Shown one piece after another: positions 1-9,283 of a stretch of 64,000 bases of DNA. Position 1 is the stretch's first letter; every line of letters starts with the position of its first letter. This stretch comes from Halovulum sp039180525 (GTDB lineage Bacteria > Pseudomonadota > Alphaproteobacteria > Rhodobacterales > Rhodobacteraceae), in contig JBCDDF010000004.1 of the NCBI GenBank assembly GCA_039180525.1, forward strand, positions 62,001 through 126,000. Direction: 5' to 3'. Below the pieces are notes generated by a model. The model was given only the letters and a program-made list of their open reading frames with translations, did no database searches and had not been told where the DNA came from. The translations under genes were made by a program, and so were the position numbers.

Positions 1-1
1 T

Positions 2-319
2 CTTCTCACCGGACTGATGTCGGGAATTGCGGCGATCTGTCTGACCTCACGTCTCGCCTCGACGCGGCCGTCGATCGCGTTTGGCTGGGAACTCGAAATC
101 GTGACCATGGTGGTTCTGGGCGGGGTCAGCATACTGGGGGGATCCGGCTCCATCCCCGGCGTCGTGATCGCGGCGTTCGTCATGGGGCTGGTGACGTTCG
201 GGCTCGGGCTATTGAACGTGCCCGGAATTGTGATGTCGATCGTCATCGGCGCGCTTCTGATCGGGGTTATCGCGTTGCCGCGCATCTGGGAGAAATGGCG
301 CCGATCTAGGGCGAAGTAG
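2..319 (+). CDS. Sugar ABC transporter permease, C-terminal part (rhamnose type, RhaQ-like)
   Basis: This is the 3' end of an inner-membrane permease cut by the window edge; about 105 residues remain. The visible part has the GGVSILGG loop and hydrophobic segments typical of the C terminus of the ribose/rhamnose RbsC-type permeases, and ends in a basic tail (WEKWRRSRAK). The next two genes encode a rhamnose mutarotase and a rhamnulokinase-like kinase. That reproduces the permease-mutarotase-kinase (Q-U-K) order of the rhizobial rhamnose operon, so it most likely imports L-rhamnose with an ATPase and binding protein encoded to the left. The family assignment is firm; the substrate rests on the neighbours. 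Confidence 0.8.
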   Translation, partial: LLTGLMSGIAAICLTSRLASTRPSIAFGWELEIVTMVVLGGVSILGGSGSIPGVVIAAFVMGLVTFGLGLLNVPGIVMSIVIGALLIGVIALPRIWEKWRRSRAK

Positions 320-339
320 CCGGGCGCGAAGGAGCCGTA

Positions 340-654
340 ATGGAGAAATTTGCCTTCAAGATGCGCCTCAATCCCGGGGCGAAGGACGAATACATCAAAC
401 GCCATGATGAGATCTGGCCCGAGCTTGTCACGCTGCTGAAAGGCGCCGGCATCTCGGATTATTCGATCCATCTCGATGAACAGACCAATACGCTGTTCGG
501 CATTTTGTGGCGTACGGACGACCATAAGATGGGCGACCTGCCGACACATGAAATCATGCGGAAATGGTGGGCGCATATGGCGGACATTATGGAAACCCAC
601 GAGGACGACAAACCGGTCGTGACGGCGCTCACACCCGTCTTCCATATGGCCTAG
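340..654 (+). CDS. rhaM: L-rhamnose mutarotase
   Basis: A 104-residue cytoplasmic protein of the usual RhaM/RhaU length. It interconverts the alpha and beta anomers of L-rhamnose, feeding the form used by the downstream enzymes. The family signature is intact: the RHDEIWPEL segment near residue 21 carries the catalytic His, and a Trp-Trp pair lies near residue 77 (KWWAHM). The ATG follows a good GGAG ribosome site, 20 bases after the permease stop, and the kinase starts 5 bases after this stop, so the three genes form one operon. In rhizobia this gene is called rhaU. Confidence 0.93.
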   Translation: MEKFAFKMRLNPGAKDEYIKRHDEIWPELVTLLKGAGISDYSIHLDEQTNTLFGILWRTDDHKMGDLPTHEIMRKWWAHMADIMETHEDDKPVVTALTPVFHMA

Positions 655-659
655 GCGCG

Positions 660-2036
660 ATGACCGGGGACCATGTTGCCGTCATCGACATCGGTAAGAC
701 GAATGCCAAACTGGCGCTCGTGCGGCCGTCGGATCTGTGCGAAATCGCGGTTGCGACCCGGCCAAATACCGTGCTGCCCGGTCCGCCCTATCCGCATTTC
801 GATGTGGAGGGACATTGGGCTTTCCTGCTGGACACGCTCGCCGCGTTTCACTCAGAGCACGGCATTTCGGCGATCGCAATTACAACCCACGGCGCCGCTG
901 GCGCACTGATCGCAGCGGATGGATCGCTCGCCGCCCCGATCCTTGACTATGAGCATACCGGTCCGGACGAAACCGCCGCGGCCTACGACACGATCCGGCC
1001 GCCTTTTACCGAAACCGGATCGCCCCGCCTATCGATGGGGCTCAACCTCGGGGCTCAGCTTTACTGGCAGTTCAAGGTGGACCCGGGCTTGCGCGACAGG
1101 GTTTGGCGTGTGGTGACGTATCCGCAATTCTGGGCGCATCGCCTGACCGGCATCCTTGCAACGGACGTGACCTCCCTTGGGTGTCACACAGACCTCTGGA
1201 ACCCCGCCGCGGGGACGTTCTCTGCCCTCCCCGACGCCTTGGGTATCGCCGAAAAGATCGCGCCCCCTCGAAAGCCGGGCGACATATTGGGAACGATCCT
1301 GCCCGAAATCGCCGGGCGGACGGGTCTGCCGACCGGGGCGCCTGTCTATTGCGGCATCCACGACTCGAATGCGTCCTTGCTGCCCCATCTCACGACGATT
1401 GAGCCGCCATTCAGCGTCGTCTCGACGGGGACCTGGGTGATCGCCATGGCGGTGGGCGGCAAGGTCGTGACGCTCGACCCCGCGCGCGATACGCTTGTGA
1501 ACGTCAACGCCTTTGGAAAAGCCGTGCCCTCCGCACGGTTCATGGGGGGGCGGGAACACGACATCGCTGTCGGCGAAACCCCTGCCGACGCGGATGTAAA
1601 GCACATGATGGATGTGCTGACACGGGCGACGATGCTTCTGCCGGCGGTCGTGCCCCAGACCGGCCCCTTCGCCGGTCAGCAGGCGCGTTGGCATGGGGCG
1701 GAACCCCAACTGGGATCCGGGCAACGCTCGGCGACGGTTGCCTTCTACCTCGCGCTCGTGACGTCTCATTGCCTAGAGCTCATCGGACACGAGGGCCCGG
1801 TTGTCGTCGAAGGCCCGTTTGCGCGAAACCGCGCGTATCTCTGGATGCTGGGGGCGGCAACAACGTCGCCGGTCTTTCCAATGAACAGCACGACCGGAAC
1901 GAGTCAGGGCGCGGCGTTGCTTGTCGTGGCCGATGAATACTATGGTCAAGAAAAAGAGGCGAACCCAGCACCGGAAGGGCGCCTGGCAACCCTACTCCCG
2001 ACCTACGCTGAAAAATGGAATGCCATCATCAAATAA
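660..2036 (+). CDS. rhaK: FGGY-family carbohydrate kinase, rhamnose kinase (RhaK type)
   Basis: A kinase of 458 residues that phosphorylates a deoxyhexose, or its ketose, at the end of the rhamnose operon. The N-terminal ATP/phosphate motif DIGKTNAKLAL is at residues 10-20. GIHDSNAS holds the likely catalytic Asp, followed by the STGTW adenosine-site motif, as in FGGY kinases. A longer reading frame opens upstream but overlaps the mutarotase gene; the ATG at 660, 5 bases after the mutarotase stop, gives the expected N terminus (MTGDHVAVIDIG). In Rhizobium leguminosarum the equivalent RhaK is also required for rhamnose transport, so a second role in uptake is possible here by analogy. The exact substrate, rhamnose or rhamnulose, cannot be read from the sequence. 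Confidence 0.85.
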   Translation: MTGDHVAVIDIGKTNAKLALVRPSDLCEIAVATRPNTVLPGPPYPHFDVEGHWAFLLDTLAAFHSEHGISAIAITTHGAAGALIAADGSLAAPILDYEHTGPDETAAAYDTIRPPFTETGSPRLSMGLNLGAQLYWQFKVDPGLRDRVWRVVTYPQFWAHRLTGILATDVTSLGCHTDLWNPAAGTFSALPDALGIAEKIAPPRKPGDILGTILPEIAGRTGLPTGAPVYCGIHDSNASLLPHLTTIEPPFSVVSTGTWVIAMAVGGKVVTLDPARDTLVNVNAFGKAVPSARFMGGREHDIAVGETPADADVKHMMDVLTRATMLLPAVVPQTGPFAGQQARWHGAEPQLGSGQRSATVAFYLALVTSHCLELIGHEGPVVVEGPFARNRAYLWMLGAATTSPVFPMNSTTGTSQGAALLVVADEYYGQEKEANPAPEGRLATLLPTYAEKWNAIIK

Positions 2037-2405
2037 AAGAACTATTGCGGTTAGATAAGGGGCATTCAATAATTTTGAAATTTCGGGCGCACTGGGCGTA
2101 ATTTACGCCCTGCTGCGTTCAACATCGAAATCTTCTTCACGAATAGTATAAGTAATACTCGGATTGGCTTAAATCACGGCCCGTTTATTCCGCTACGGGC
2201 TGGCCAACAGAATGAAACACCCCCCGACAATCCTGGTTATGGCTTGACGAAAGGTGATTCGCCGCAGGCGAAAACAGAAACCAGTGTGGCCAAACACCAA
2301 TCCAAAGGATCGGAACAATTCCGCGACAGGTCCAGACGGGGTCACGCCCCGGCCGATTCATGTTAGGCGTCGTTTCATGTCCGCCCCAACACCGGAGCTT
2401 CATCC
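2037..2405. other. 369-bp intergenic region between rhamnose and RND operons
   Basis: No convincing gene. The left part (about 2037-2180) is clearly more AT-rich than the flanks and holds the short palindrome at 2094-2110. The right part is GC-richer and presumably holds the promoter of the efflux operon, but no obvious regulator-binding dyad or regulator gene is visible there. Confidence 0.6.
2094..2110. terminator. Short perfect palindrome after the rhamnose operon
   Basis: GGGCGTAA-T-TTACGCCC forms a compact inverted repeat 57 bases after the kinase stop. As RNA it would give a six-pair GGGCGT/ACGCCC stem with a five-base loop. No U-run follows, so it is a weak terminator candidate; it could equally be a protein-binding dyad. 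Confidence 0.35.
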
Positions 2406-3647
2406 ATGGGTTCTCCCCGCTTCTCCAATCAGATCGACTCCGCCCGTCGGTCAAGTCTGCCTGTATCGATCTTCGCTCGGCTCGGGTTGAAATCGGCGCT
2501 CAGGCGCGTCGGACGGGCTCTTGCGGGGCTGATCGGGATTGTTGGGCTGACGAGTGTCGGGCCAGCGGCTGCGCAGGATGCGCCACCGCCAGAGGTCGTG
2601 GTTGCAACGCCCTTGGTCGATCGGGTGCTGGATTGGGATGAATATACCGGCCGCTTCCAGGCGCGAGAGGCGGTGACCGTGCAGGCCCGTGTGTCCGGGT
2701 ATCTTGACCACATCCATTTCGAAGATGGGCAAATGGTGGAGGCGGGCGACCTGTTGTTCACCATCGACCAGCGGCCTTTCCAGTTGGCGGCGCAGCGGGC
2801 GGAGGCCATGCTGGATGCGGCGCAGGCCAGTTTGCGGCTGGCCGAGGTGGAGCAAGGCCGCGCATCCCGATTGGTGGACCGCAATGTTGGGACGCAGCAG
2901 GATCTGGACCGGGCACGGGCGGAGTATGCCCAGTCGCTGGCCAGTGTCGCCCTGGCCGAAGCCGATCTGAACATCGCCCAACTGGATCTCAGCTTCACCG
3001 AAATCCGCGCGCCGATTTCGGGCCGAATTTCGGCCAGTGCCGTCGATGAGGGCGCGCTGATCATCGGCGGACCGACTGGCGCGATGGCCCTGACGAATGT
3101 CGTATCGGTTGATCCGATCGATTTTGTGTTCACGGCGTCCGAGGCAGATTTTCTACGCTATTCCCGATTGGCCCAGACCGGCGCCCGGCCGGGCTCGCGT
3201 ACCAATCCGAACCGCATCCTGGCCCAATTGATGGACGAAGACACCTGGGACCGAGAGGGTCAGATGGATTTCGTGGACAACCGGCTGGACCCGAATTCCG
3301 GTACCATCGAAGGGCGGGCTGTCTTCCAGAACGACGACGGTTTCTTGCAGCCAGGGATCTTCGCGCGCGCGCGTCTGATCGCGTCCCAGGAATATGAGGC
3401 GGTGATGATCCCGGACGAAGCCATCGTCGCGGACCAGGCCAGATCCATCGTCTACGTGGTCGGGGAGGATGACATCGTCGAGGCCCGCATCGTCCAGCGG
3501 GGCGCGCTGTGGCGGGGACTTCGGATCATTGCAGAGGGCTTGGCGGCCGGTGACCGCGTCGTGATCTCGGGGCTGCAGCGGGCCCGCCCCGGCGCCCCGG
3601 TCGTTCCGCGCGACGAGCCACTGGCGTTCGCATCGGAAGCGGATTGA
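2406..3647 (+). CDS. RND efflux periplasmic adaptor subunit
   Basis: A 413-residue membrane-fusion protein of the AcrA/MexA (HlyD) family that links an inner-membrane RND pump to an outer-membrane channel. A long N-terminal export signal (hydrophobic LAGLIGIVGLT, then AAAQ at about 55) is followed by the barrel-sandwich/lipoyl hairpin (VQARVSGYLDHI near 85). A coiled-coil hairpin rich in Ala, Glu and Arg spans about 120-180, with beta-barrel and membrane-proximal domains after it. The pump gene starts four bases after the stop, so the two are co-transcribed. No outer-membrane TolC-type gene and no adjacent regulator are present, so the pump presumably uses a TolC encoded elsewhere. Substrates are unknown. 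Confidence 0.93.
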   Translation: MGSPRFSNQIDSARRSSLPVSIFARLGLKSALRRVGRALAGLIGIVGLTSVGPAAAQDAPPPEVVVATPLVDRVLDWDEYTGRFQAREAVTVQARVSGYLDHIHFEDGQMVEAGDLLFTIDQRPFQLAAQRAEAMLDAAQASLRLAEVEQGRASRLVDRNVGTQQDLDRARAEYAQSLASVALAEADLNIAQLDLSFTEIRAPISGRISASAVDEGALIIGGPTGAMALTNVVSVDPIDFVFTASEADFLRYSRLAQTGARPGSRTNPNRILAQLMDEDTWDREGQMDFVDNRLDPNSGTIEGRAVFQNDDGFLQPGIFARARLIASQEYEAVMIPDEAIVADQARSIVYVVGEDDIVEARIVQRGALWRGLRIIAEGLAAGDRVVISGLQRARPGAPVVPRDEPLAFASEAD

Positions 3648-3651
3648 GGGT

Positions 3652-6600
3652 ATGGCCAGTTTCGCTCGCTTCTTCGTTTCGCGGCCCGTCTTCGCCATCG
3701 TCCTGTCGATCCTGATCTTGCTGATCGGTGCGGTGTCCTACCTGCGCTTACCCGTGGCAGCCTACCCAGAGGTGGCGCCGCCTACGATCCAGGTGACGGC
3801 GGTCTATCCCGGTGCCTCGGCCGAGACCGTGGCCGACACCGTGGCGACACCGCTGGAGCAGGAGATCAATGGCGTCGAAGGCATGCTCTATATGCTGTCG
3901 CAATCCACCGGCGACGGCCGCATGGCGCTGACGATCACCTTCGAGTTGGGAACCGACGTGGACGAGGCCCAAGTGCTGGTCCAGAACCGGGTCGCCATCG
4001 CCGAGCCGCGTTTGCCCGAACCGGTGCGGCGACTTGGTATCCAGACCCAGCAGAACTCGCCATCGCTGCTGATGGTCGTGCACATGCTGTCGCCGGATGC
4101 CAGCCGCGATCAGCTTTACATCTCGAACTATGCCTCGACGCAGATTCTGGACCGCCTGCTGCGGATCGATGGGGTGGGGCAAGCGACGGTCTTCGGGGAA
4201 CGGGCCTATTCCATGCGCATCTGGCTGGACCCCGACCAGATCGCTGCGCGGAACCTGACGGCGGGCGAGGTGGTTGCGGCGCTGCAAGCCAACAACGTGC
4301 AAGTGGCTTCCGGTTCGATCAACGCGTTGCCGGTCGAGGATCAGGCGGCCTTTCAATTGAATGTCGAGACCCAGGGGCGGTTGGTCGACCCCGAGCAGTT
4401 CGAGAACATCGTGATCACCGCCGGCCCCGAAGGTCGAAAAGTGCGCGTCCGCGATATCGGGCGGGTCGAGTTGGGGGCTCAGGATTATTCGACGAACGGA
4501 TATCTTGGCTTGGACACGGCGCTGCCCATCGGGATTTTCCAGCGACCCGGGTCGAACGCTCTGGCCACCGCTGAGGCGGTCATGGCGTTGATGGAAGAAG
4601 CCAGCGCCGACTTCCCACCGGGCATCGGGTTTACCGTGGTCTACAATCCGACGGAGTTTATCGAGGAATCCGTCGAGGCGGTGATCGTGACCATCGAGGA
4701 AGCGGTGCTTCTGGTTGTCCTGGTGGTCGTGATCTTCCTGCAATCGCTGCGCGCGTCGATCATTCCCATCCTTGCCATTCCGGTATCGTTGATCGGCACC
4801 TTTGCGATGATGCAGGCCATCGGGTTTTCGCTGAACAACCTGACCCTGTTCGGCTTGGTGCTGGCCATCGGGATCGTCGTCGACGATGCCATCGTCGTGG
4901 TCGAGAATGTCGAGCGGAACATCGAAGAGGGGCTGTCTCCTTTCGATGCCGCCTGCAAGACGATGGGAGAGGTCTCGGGGGCGCTTGTCTCCATCGGCCT
5001 GGTGCTGATCGCGGTTTTCGTGCCCGCCGCCTTCATCGAAGGAATCACCGGGCAGTTCATGCGACAGTTCGCGATCACCATCGCGACCGCGACGTCGATC
5101 TCGGTTTTCATGTCGCTGACGCTCTCGCCGGCTCTGTCGGCACTGCTTCTGAAATCCGAAGAGGACAAGGCGCGGGGGCCGACGACGCGCATCGGCAAGT
5201 TGCTCCATGGCATGACCTATCCGCTGCGGCGGGCCGCGGATGGCTTCAATTGGGGCTTCGACCGGCTGGCGAATGGCTATGCCTGGCTTGTCGGTTGGAT
5301 GATCCGCGTCGCGCCGCTGACCCTGCTGGTCTATGTGGGGTTGATGGGGCTGGCGGCTTTGCAGTTCAGCCGCGCGCCGTCTGGTTTTATTCCTGAACAG
5401 GACCAGGGCTACCTGATTGCGGTCGTGCAATTGCCGCCGGGGGCCTCGCTGACGCGAACCGATACCGTGATCCGGGAAGCGACCGAACTGTTCCTGGAGA
5501 TGGACGGCGTGGCCGACACCGTGGCCTTTGCCGGGCTTGATGGGGCGACGTTCACGAATGCACCCAATGCGGGCGCGATCTTCGTGGTGACGGACCCGTT
5601 CGAGGAACGCATCCCGCTGGGCCTCACGAACGAGCGGCTGATCGGCGAGGCGTTCGGGCGCTTGGCCAGCATCACGGATGCCAATGCCTTCGTCATTGCG
5701 CCACCGCCGATCCAAGGCATTGGCAACGCGGGCGGGTGGGAGCTTTATGTTCAGGACCGCCGAGGTCGGGGCCTTCCCGCTTTGGAACAGAGTGTCGGCG
5801 AGGTGATCGGTCTGGCCAACGCGCACCCTGCGCTGGCAGCAGTATTCACCCTATTCAACACAGCGACGCCCAAGATCTACGCCGATATCGACCGGGTCCG
5901 CGCCGAGGAGTTGGGCGTTCCCCCGGATCGCGTGTTCGAGGCGCTGCAAGTCTATCTGGGCTCGGCCTTCGTGAACGACTTCAACTTCCTGGGCCGGACG
6001 TTCCGCGTCACGGCGCAAGCTGATGGAGAGTTCCGCGACAGTCCGGAGGATGTGCTGGACCTGCGCACCCGGTCGGACAGTGGAAGTATGGTGCCGCTGG
6101 GTTCCATCGCGACGTTGGAGCAGGAGACGGGGCCGTATCGCGTGGCACGCTACAACCTCTATCCGGCGGCGTCTGTTCAGGGGGCGACCACACCCGGGAC
6201 CTCCACTGGCGAGGCCATCGCAACCATGGAAGCCCTGCTGGGCGAGACGCTGCCCGATGGATTTGGCTATGAATGGACGGGGCTCGCGCTGCAGGAGAAG
6301 CTGGCGGGTAACACGGCGATCTATGCCTTTGCCCTGGCCGTGGTCTTCGTGTTCCTTTTGCTGGCCGCGCAGTACGAGAGTTGGTTCCTGCCGTTGGCCG
6401 TCATACTGATCGTGCCGATGTGTCTGCTGGCTGGGATTACCGGCGTGTTGGTGCGTGGTTTCGACAACAATGTCCTGACCCAGATAGGCTTCGTGGTCCT
6501 CGTGGGTCTGGCGTCGAAGAACGCCATCCTGATCGTCGAATTCGCCATCCAGGCCCAGGCCCGTGGGATGGCGCGAATGGAAGCTGCGGTCGAAGCGGCC

Positions 6601-6846
6601 CGGCTGCGTCTGCGCCCGATATTGATGACGTCGCTGGCATTCATCCTGGGCGTCGTCCCGTTGGTCATCGCCGAAGGCGCCGGTGCGGAGATGCGCCAAT
6701 CCCTGGGCACGGCAGTGTTTTCCGGGATGCTGGGCGTGACGGTTTTCGGCCTGCTCTTTACGCCCGTCTTCTACGTCACCTTCGCCTGGCTCGCGGAAAA
6801 AGCGGGCGTTCGGGGGCCGAATGTAGAGCCTCAGAAGGGTGCGTGA
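3652..6846 (+). CDS. RND multidrug efflux permease (HAE1/AcrB family)
   Basis: A full-length 1064-residue inner-membrane pump of the hydrophobe/amphiphile efflux family. It starts with the typical cytoplasmic helix and first membrane segment (FFVSRPVFAIVLSI). The proton-relay aspartates are both present in TM4 (VDDAIVVVEN, D411-D412), and the matching TM10 lysine is in GLASKNAILIVEF (K956). The two large periplasmic loops and the twofold repeat of the membrane domain are complete. It exports hydrophobic or amphiphilic compounds in exchange for protons, with the adaptor encoded immediately upstream. It lies between two catabolic gene sets, but nothing visible links it to either. Confidence 0.95.
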   Translation: MASFARFFVSRPVFAIVLSILILLIGAVSYLRLPVAAYPEVAPPTIQVTAVYPGASAETVADTVATPLEQEINGVEGMLYMLSQSTGDGRMALTITFELGTDVDEAQVLVQNRVAIAEPRLPEPVRRLGIQTQQNSPSLLMVVHMLSPDASRDQLYISNYASTQILDRLLRIDGVGQATVFGERAYSMRIWLDPDQIAARNLTAGEVVAALQANNVQVASGSINALPVEDQAAFQLNVETQGRLVDPEQFENIVITAGPEGRKVRVRDIGRVELGAQDYSTNGYLGLDTALPIGIFQRPGSNALATAEAVMALMEEASADFPPGIGFTVVYNPTEFIEESVEAVIVTIEEAVLLVVLVVVIFLQSLRASIIPILAIPVSLIGTFAMMQAIGFSLNNLTLFGLVLAIGIVVDDAIVVVENVERNIEEGLSPFDAACKTMGEVSGALVSIGLVLIAVFVPAAFIEGITGQFMRQFAITIATATSISVFMSLTLSPALSALLLKSEEDKARGPTTRIGKLLHGMTYPLRRAADGFNWGFDRLANGYAWLVGWMIRVAPLTLLVYVGLMGLAALQFSRAPSGFIPEQDQGYLIAVVQLPPGASLTRTDTVIREATELFLEMDGVADTVAFAGLDGATFTNAPNAGAIFVVTDPFEERIPLGLTNERLIGEAFGRLASITDANAFVIAPPPIQGIGNAGGWELYVQDRRGRGLPALEQSVGEVIGLANAHPALAAVFTLFNTATPKIYADIDRVRAEELGVPPDRVFEALQVYLGSAFVNDFNFLGRTFRVTAQADGEFRDSPEDVLDLRTRSDSGSMVPLGSIATLEQETGPYRVARYNLYPAASVQGATTPGTSTGEAIATMEALLGETLPDGFGYEWTGLALQEKLAGNTAIYAFALAVVFVFLLLAAQYESWFLPLAVILIVPMCLLAGITGVLVRGFDNNVLTQIGFVVLVGLASKNAILIVEFAIQAQARGMARMEAAVEAARLRLRPILMTSLAFILGVVPLVIAEGAGAEMRQSLGTAVFSGMLGVTVFGLLFTPVFYVTFAWLAEKAGVRGPNVEPQKGA

Positions 6847-6908
6847 CCGCCGAATGCCCGACAGGCCCGCGCTGATGCATCAAAGTGGCCGGAAAGAGGA
6901 CATCTCAT

Positions 6909-7225
6909 ATGACCGATCTTTACCTGATCGTCGTCGGCATGGGGCCTTGGGACGGCCGCGCCATCGCAAAGAGGTTCGGCTGGTGGGGCGGGCGCTCGGT
7001 CTGATCACCCTATGCAAAGAACGGTTGCGCGAACGGGCGGAGGCTCTCGCCGCTCTTGGCTGCGACGTCGCATATCGCGCCGCCGATACCGCGGACCAGG
7101 GACGGCTCAAAGCGGCTGTTCGCGATCTGCAGGCGCGTCTGAGGCCTGTCGGCGTGCCGGTCGTCAATGCCCATGCCGCGAGCGCCGACCCACGCCCGCT
7201 TACCCCGTCTTCAGTATACCTCTGA
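6909..7225 (+). pseudogene. Frameshifted, truncated short-chain dehydrogenase remnant
   Basis: Reading from the ATG at 6909 gives an SDR N terminus (MTDLYLIVVGMGPWDGRAIA, a degraded Rossmann glycine motif) that hits a stop near 7005. The homology continues in another frame from about 6985: ALGLITLCKERLRERAEA, then CDVAYRAADTADQ, then VGVPVVNAHAA, the usual beta4-NAH motif. The match ends at about 7198. About 95 of the roughly 230 residues of a normal SDR remain; the catalytic Tyr/Lys half is gone. One frameshift plus the truncation mark a dead gene. Confidence 0.75.
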
Positions 7226-7576
7226 AACCGCTTTCGGGGCGCATCCGGCAAGGGTGCTGCGCCGGCAGACCGACGCCTCAGGCGAGCCCGATAACCCTCG
7301 CCGCTACCAAAGCGGCTTGCAGCACCTCGCCCCGGCCGGTTCCTGCTTCGGACGGGACGACACCATCCTGAAACAACGAGAGAGGATCGAACGACACTTC
7401 ATCAGGGCTCGGCGCTTGCTTCACAGCAAATCCGCCGCATAATCAACCCAACCAGATCCGCCGCACACCCTCTTAGCCCAGACCGCCTTCTGTCCCAAAA
7501 TCCCTGACGACGGACGTCATAGGAAGTGGTCCGCCACCTTCCACCGGCAGATCTCATCACGTCTCGAGGCCCAATA
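7226..7576. other. 351-bp stretch without a recognisable gene
   Basis: Short open frames exist in several frames but none resembles a known family convincingly. A segment near 7368-7440 (KQRERIERHFIRARR) is faintly reminiscent of the C-terminal end of IS5-type transposases, which would fit further decay next to the broken SDR, but this is too weak to call. The promoter of the downstream oxidoreductase must lie in the right part. Confidence 0.45.
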
Positions 7577-9283
7577 ATGACCGACAGCCAGTACATCCCC
7601 AGCAGTGGTGATCCGAGAACCGAACTGGAGCGCGCCGCCTGGCCCGTGCTTTCGGACGCTGTGATCGACGCGCTGAGGGCGGCCGGGACGGTGCGGGATG
7701 TCTCGGAAGGCGACGTGTTCTTCGAGGTAGGACAGGAGAGCTACGACCTGATCCATGTCGAGACGGGCTCGGTTCGTATCGTCGAGCGCGAGACGGGCCG
7801 GGTGGTGACCCGGATCACATCCGGTAACTTCGTGGGCGAGTTGGGCTTGCTTATGGGGCAGGGGACCTTCCTCGCTGGCGAAGCCGATGAGGATGGGCGC
7901 GTCATTGTCGTCTCACAGGACCGCCTGCGCGAGATCGTCGCCAGTGTACCCGAGGTCGCCGACGTCGTCGTGTCGGCGTTCGCCGCCCGGCGGCGCCTGC
8001 TGCTCGAATGGCGGCAGGGCGGGTTGACGGTGGTTGGGCGCGAGGGCGATCGGCGCACGACCGAACTGCTGGAGTTCGCCTCCCGCAACAGCATTCCCCA
8101 CCGCTTCGTTGACCGCGCCGATGACGTCGAGCTGGCGCGGGTCGCGGCCGAGTGCGATCTGCCTGCGGAGGGTGTGGCCGTGGTGACGGGCCGGTCTGAG
8201 GTCCTCACCAACCCGTCCAAGCGCGCCCTGGCGGACGCGCTCGGCCTGCGTTTCTCGATCCCCGAGGGCAAGACCTTCGATCTCTGCGTTGTGGGGGCCG
8301 GGCCGGGTGGCTTGGCTGCTGCCGTCTATGGCGCGTCCGAGGGGCTTTCCACCGTGGTTGTAGAGGATACGGCCATCGGCGGGCAGGCCGGCACGTCGAG
8401 CCGGATCGAGAACTACCTGGGCTTCTCGCTGGGTATATCGGGGGGTGAACTGGCCTATCAGGGCACGATCCAGGCGGTGAAGTTCGGCGCTACTCTGGCC
8501 GCGCCGCGACGGGCGGTGGCCCTGACGGAGGGGCGTTGCGGCGCGGGGGACCGGTGCCTGGACCTGAAGCTTGACGACGGCACCCGCATTCAGGCGCGAT
8601 CGGTCATCCTCGCCAACGGAGTGCAGTACCGCAGACTGCCCCTTGACCGGCTCGAAGCGTTCGAGGGGGCAGGCATCTACTACGCCGCCACCGAGCTTGA
8701 GGCCCGATTCTGCCGCGATACCGATGCGGTGATCGTGGGCGGCGGCAACTCGGCTGGACAGGCCGCGATGTTCCTGTCGCAGCACGCGATCTACACCCAT
8801 GTCGTTGTCCGCAGCGGGGGGCTGTCGGACACCATGTCGTCCTATCTGTCGGGTCGGTTGGAGAGCGACCCGCGAATCGACATCGTCCCCCGGTCCGAGG
8901 TCGCGGCGCTCCACGGCGGCGAGCGGCTGGAAGCCGTGACCCTACGCGACCGGGACACGGGCGTTGAGCGCCGCATCGAAACGCGCGCGCTGTTCATCAT
9001 GATCGGCGCTGTCCCCTACACGGACTGGCTGGACGGTACGCTGGAGCTGGACGAAAAGGGTTTCGTCAAGACCGGCGTCGCGGCGGGGCAGGAGAACCTG
9101 TTCGCGACCACGCTGCCCGGCGTGTTCGCCGTTGGCGACATCCGCGCGGGGTCCGTCAAACGCGTCGCTTCCGCCGTGGGTGAGGGCTCGGTCGCGGTCT
9201 CGGGGGTGCACGCGTTTCTCCTCGCCAAGCGGCTTGGCGAAGCGAGCATCGGGGAGGATGGCGAAGCGGCCCGTATGCCCTGA
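7577..9283 (+). CDS. cNMP-binding / thioredoxin-like / thioredoxin-reductase-like fusion flavoprotein
   Basis: A 568-residue three-part fusion. Residues about 20-140 form a Crp-like cyclic-nucleotide-binding domain (SYDLIHVETGSVRIV, NFVGELGLLMGQGTFLAGE). Residues 150-225 look like a thioredoxin/glutaredoxin fold without a redox motif. Residues 235-560 are an FAD/NAD(P)H oxidoreductase of the thioredoxin-reductase family, with the FAD motif GAGPGGLAAA (240-249), a pyridine-nucleotide motif GGGNSAGQAA and the FAD-closing motif VFAVGDIR. The CxxC disulfide expected just before GGGNSAG is absent (YYAATELEARFC), so it cannot act as a classical thioredoxin reductase. The ATG at 7577 was preferred over an upstream GTG because the family N terminus starts there. 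It stands alone, with no operon partner. Confidence 0.85.
   Translation: MTDSQYIPSSGDPRTELERAAWPVLSDAVIDALRAAGTVRDVSEGDVFFEVGQESYDLIHVETGSVRIVERETGRVVTRITSGNFVGELGLLMGQGTFLAGEADEDGRVIVVSQDRLREIVASVPEVADVVVSAFAARRRLLLEWRQGGLTVVGREGDRRTTELLEFASRNSIPHRFVDRADDVELARVAAECDLPAEGVAVVTGRSEVLTNPSKRALADALGLRFSIPEGKTFDLCVVGAGPGGLAAAVYGASEGLSTVVVEDTAIGGQAGTSSRIENYLGFSLGISGGELAYQGTIQAVKFGATLAAPRRAVALTEGRCGAGDRCLDLKLDDGTRIQARSVILANGVQYRRLPLDRLEAFEGAGIYYAATELEARFCRDTDAVIVGGGNSAGQAAMFLSQHAIYTHVVVRSGGLSDTMSSYLSGRLESDPRIDIVPRSEVAALHGGERLEAVTLRDRDTGVERRIETRALFIMIGAVPYTDWLDGTLELDEKGFVKTGVAAGQENLFATTLPGVFAVGDIRAGSVKRVASAVGEGSVAVSGVHAFLLAKRLGEASIGEDGEAARMP

Noticed and set aside
3748..5826. Open frame of about 690 codons antisense to the RND permease
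   Set aside because: High GC at third positions keeps antisense frames open; the encoded protein is Arg/His/Asp/Gln-rich low complexity without family features, while the sense strand is a canonical pump.
7368..7440. Possible IS5-type transposase tail (KQRERIERHFIRARR)
   Set aside because: Similarity is limited to a few charged residues and lacks the FRRIATR block seen clearly at 21680-21760.
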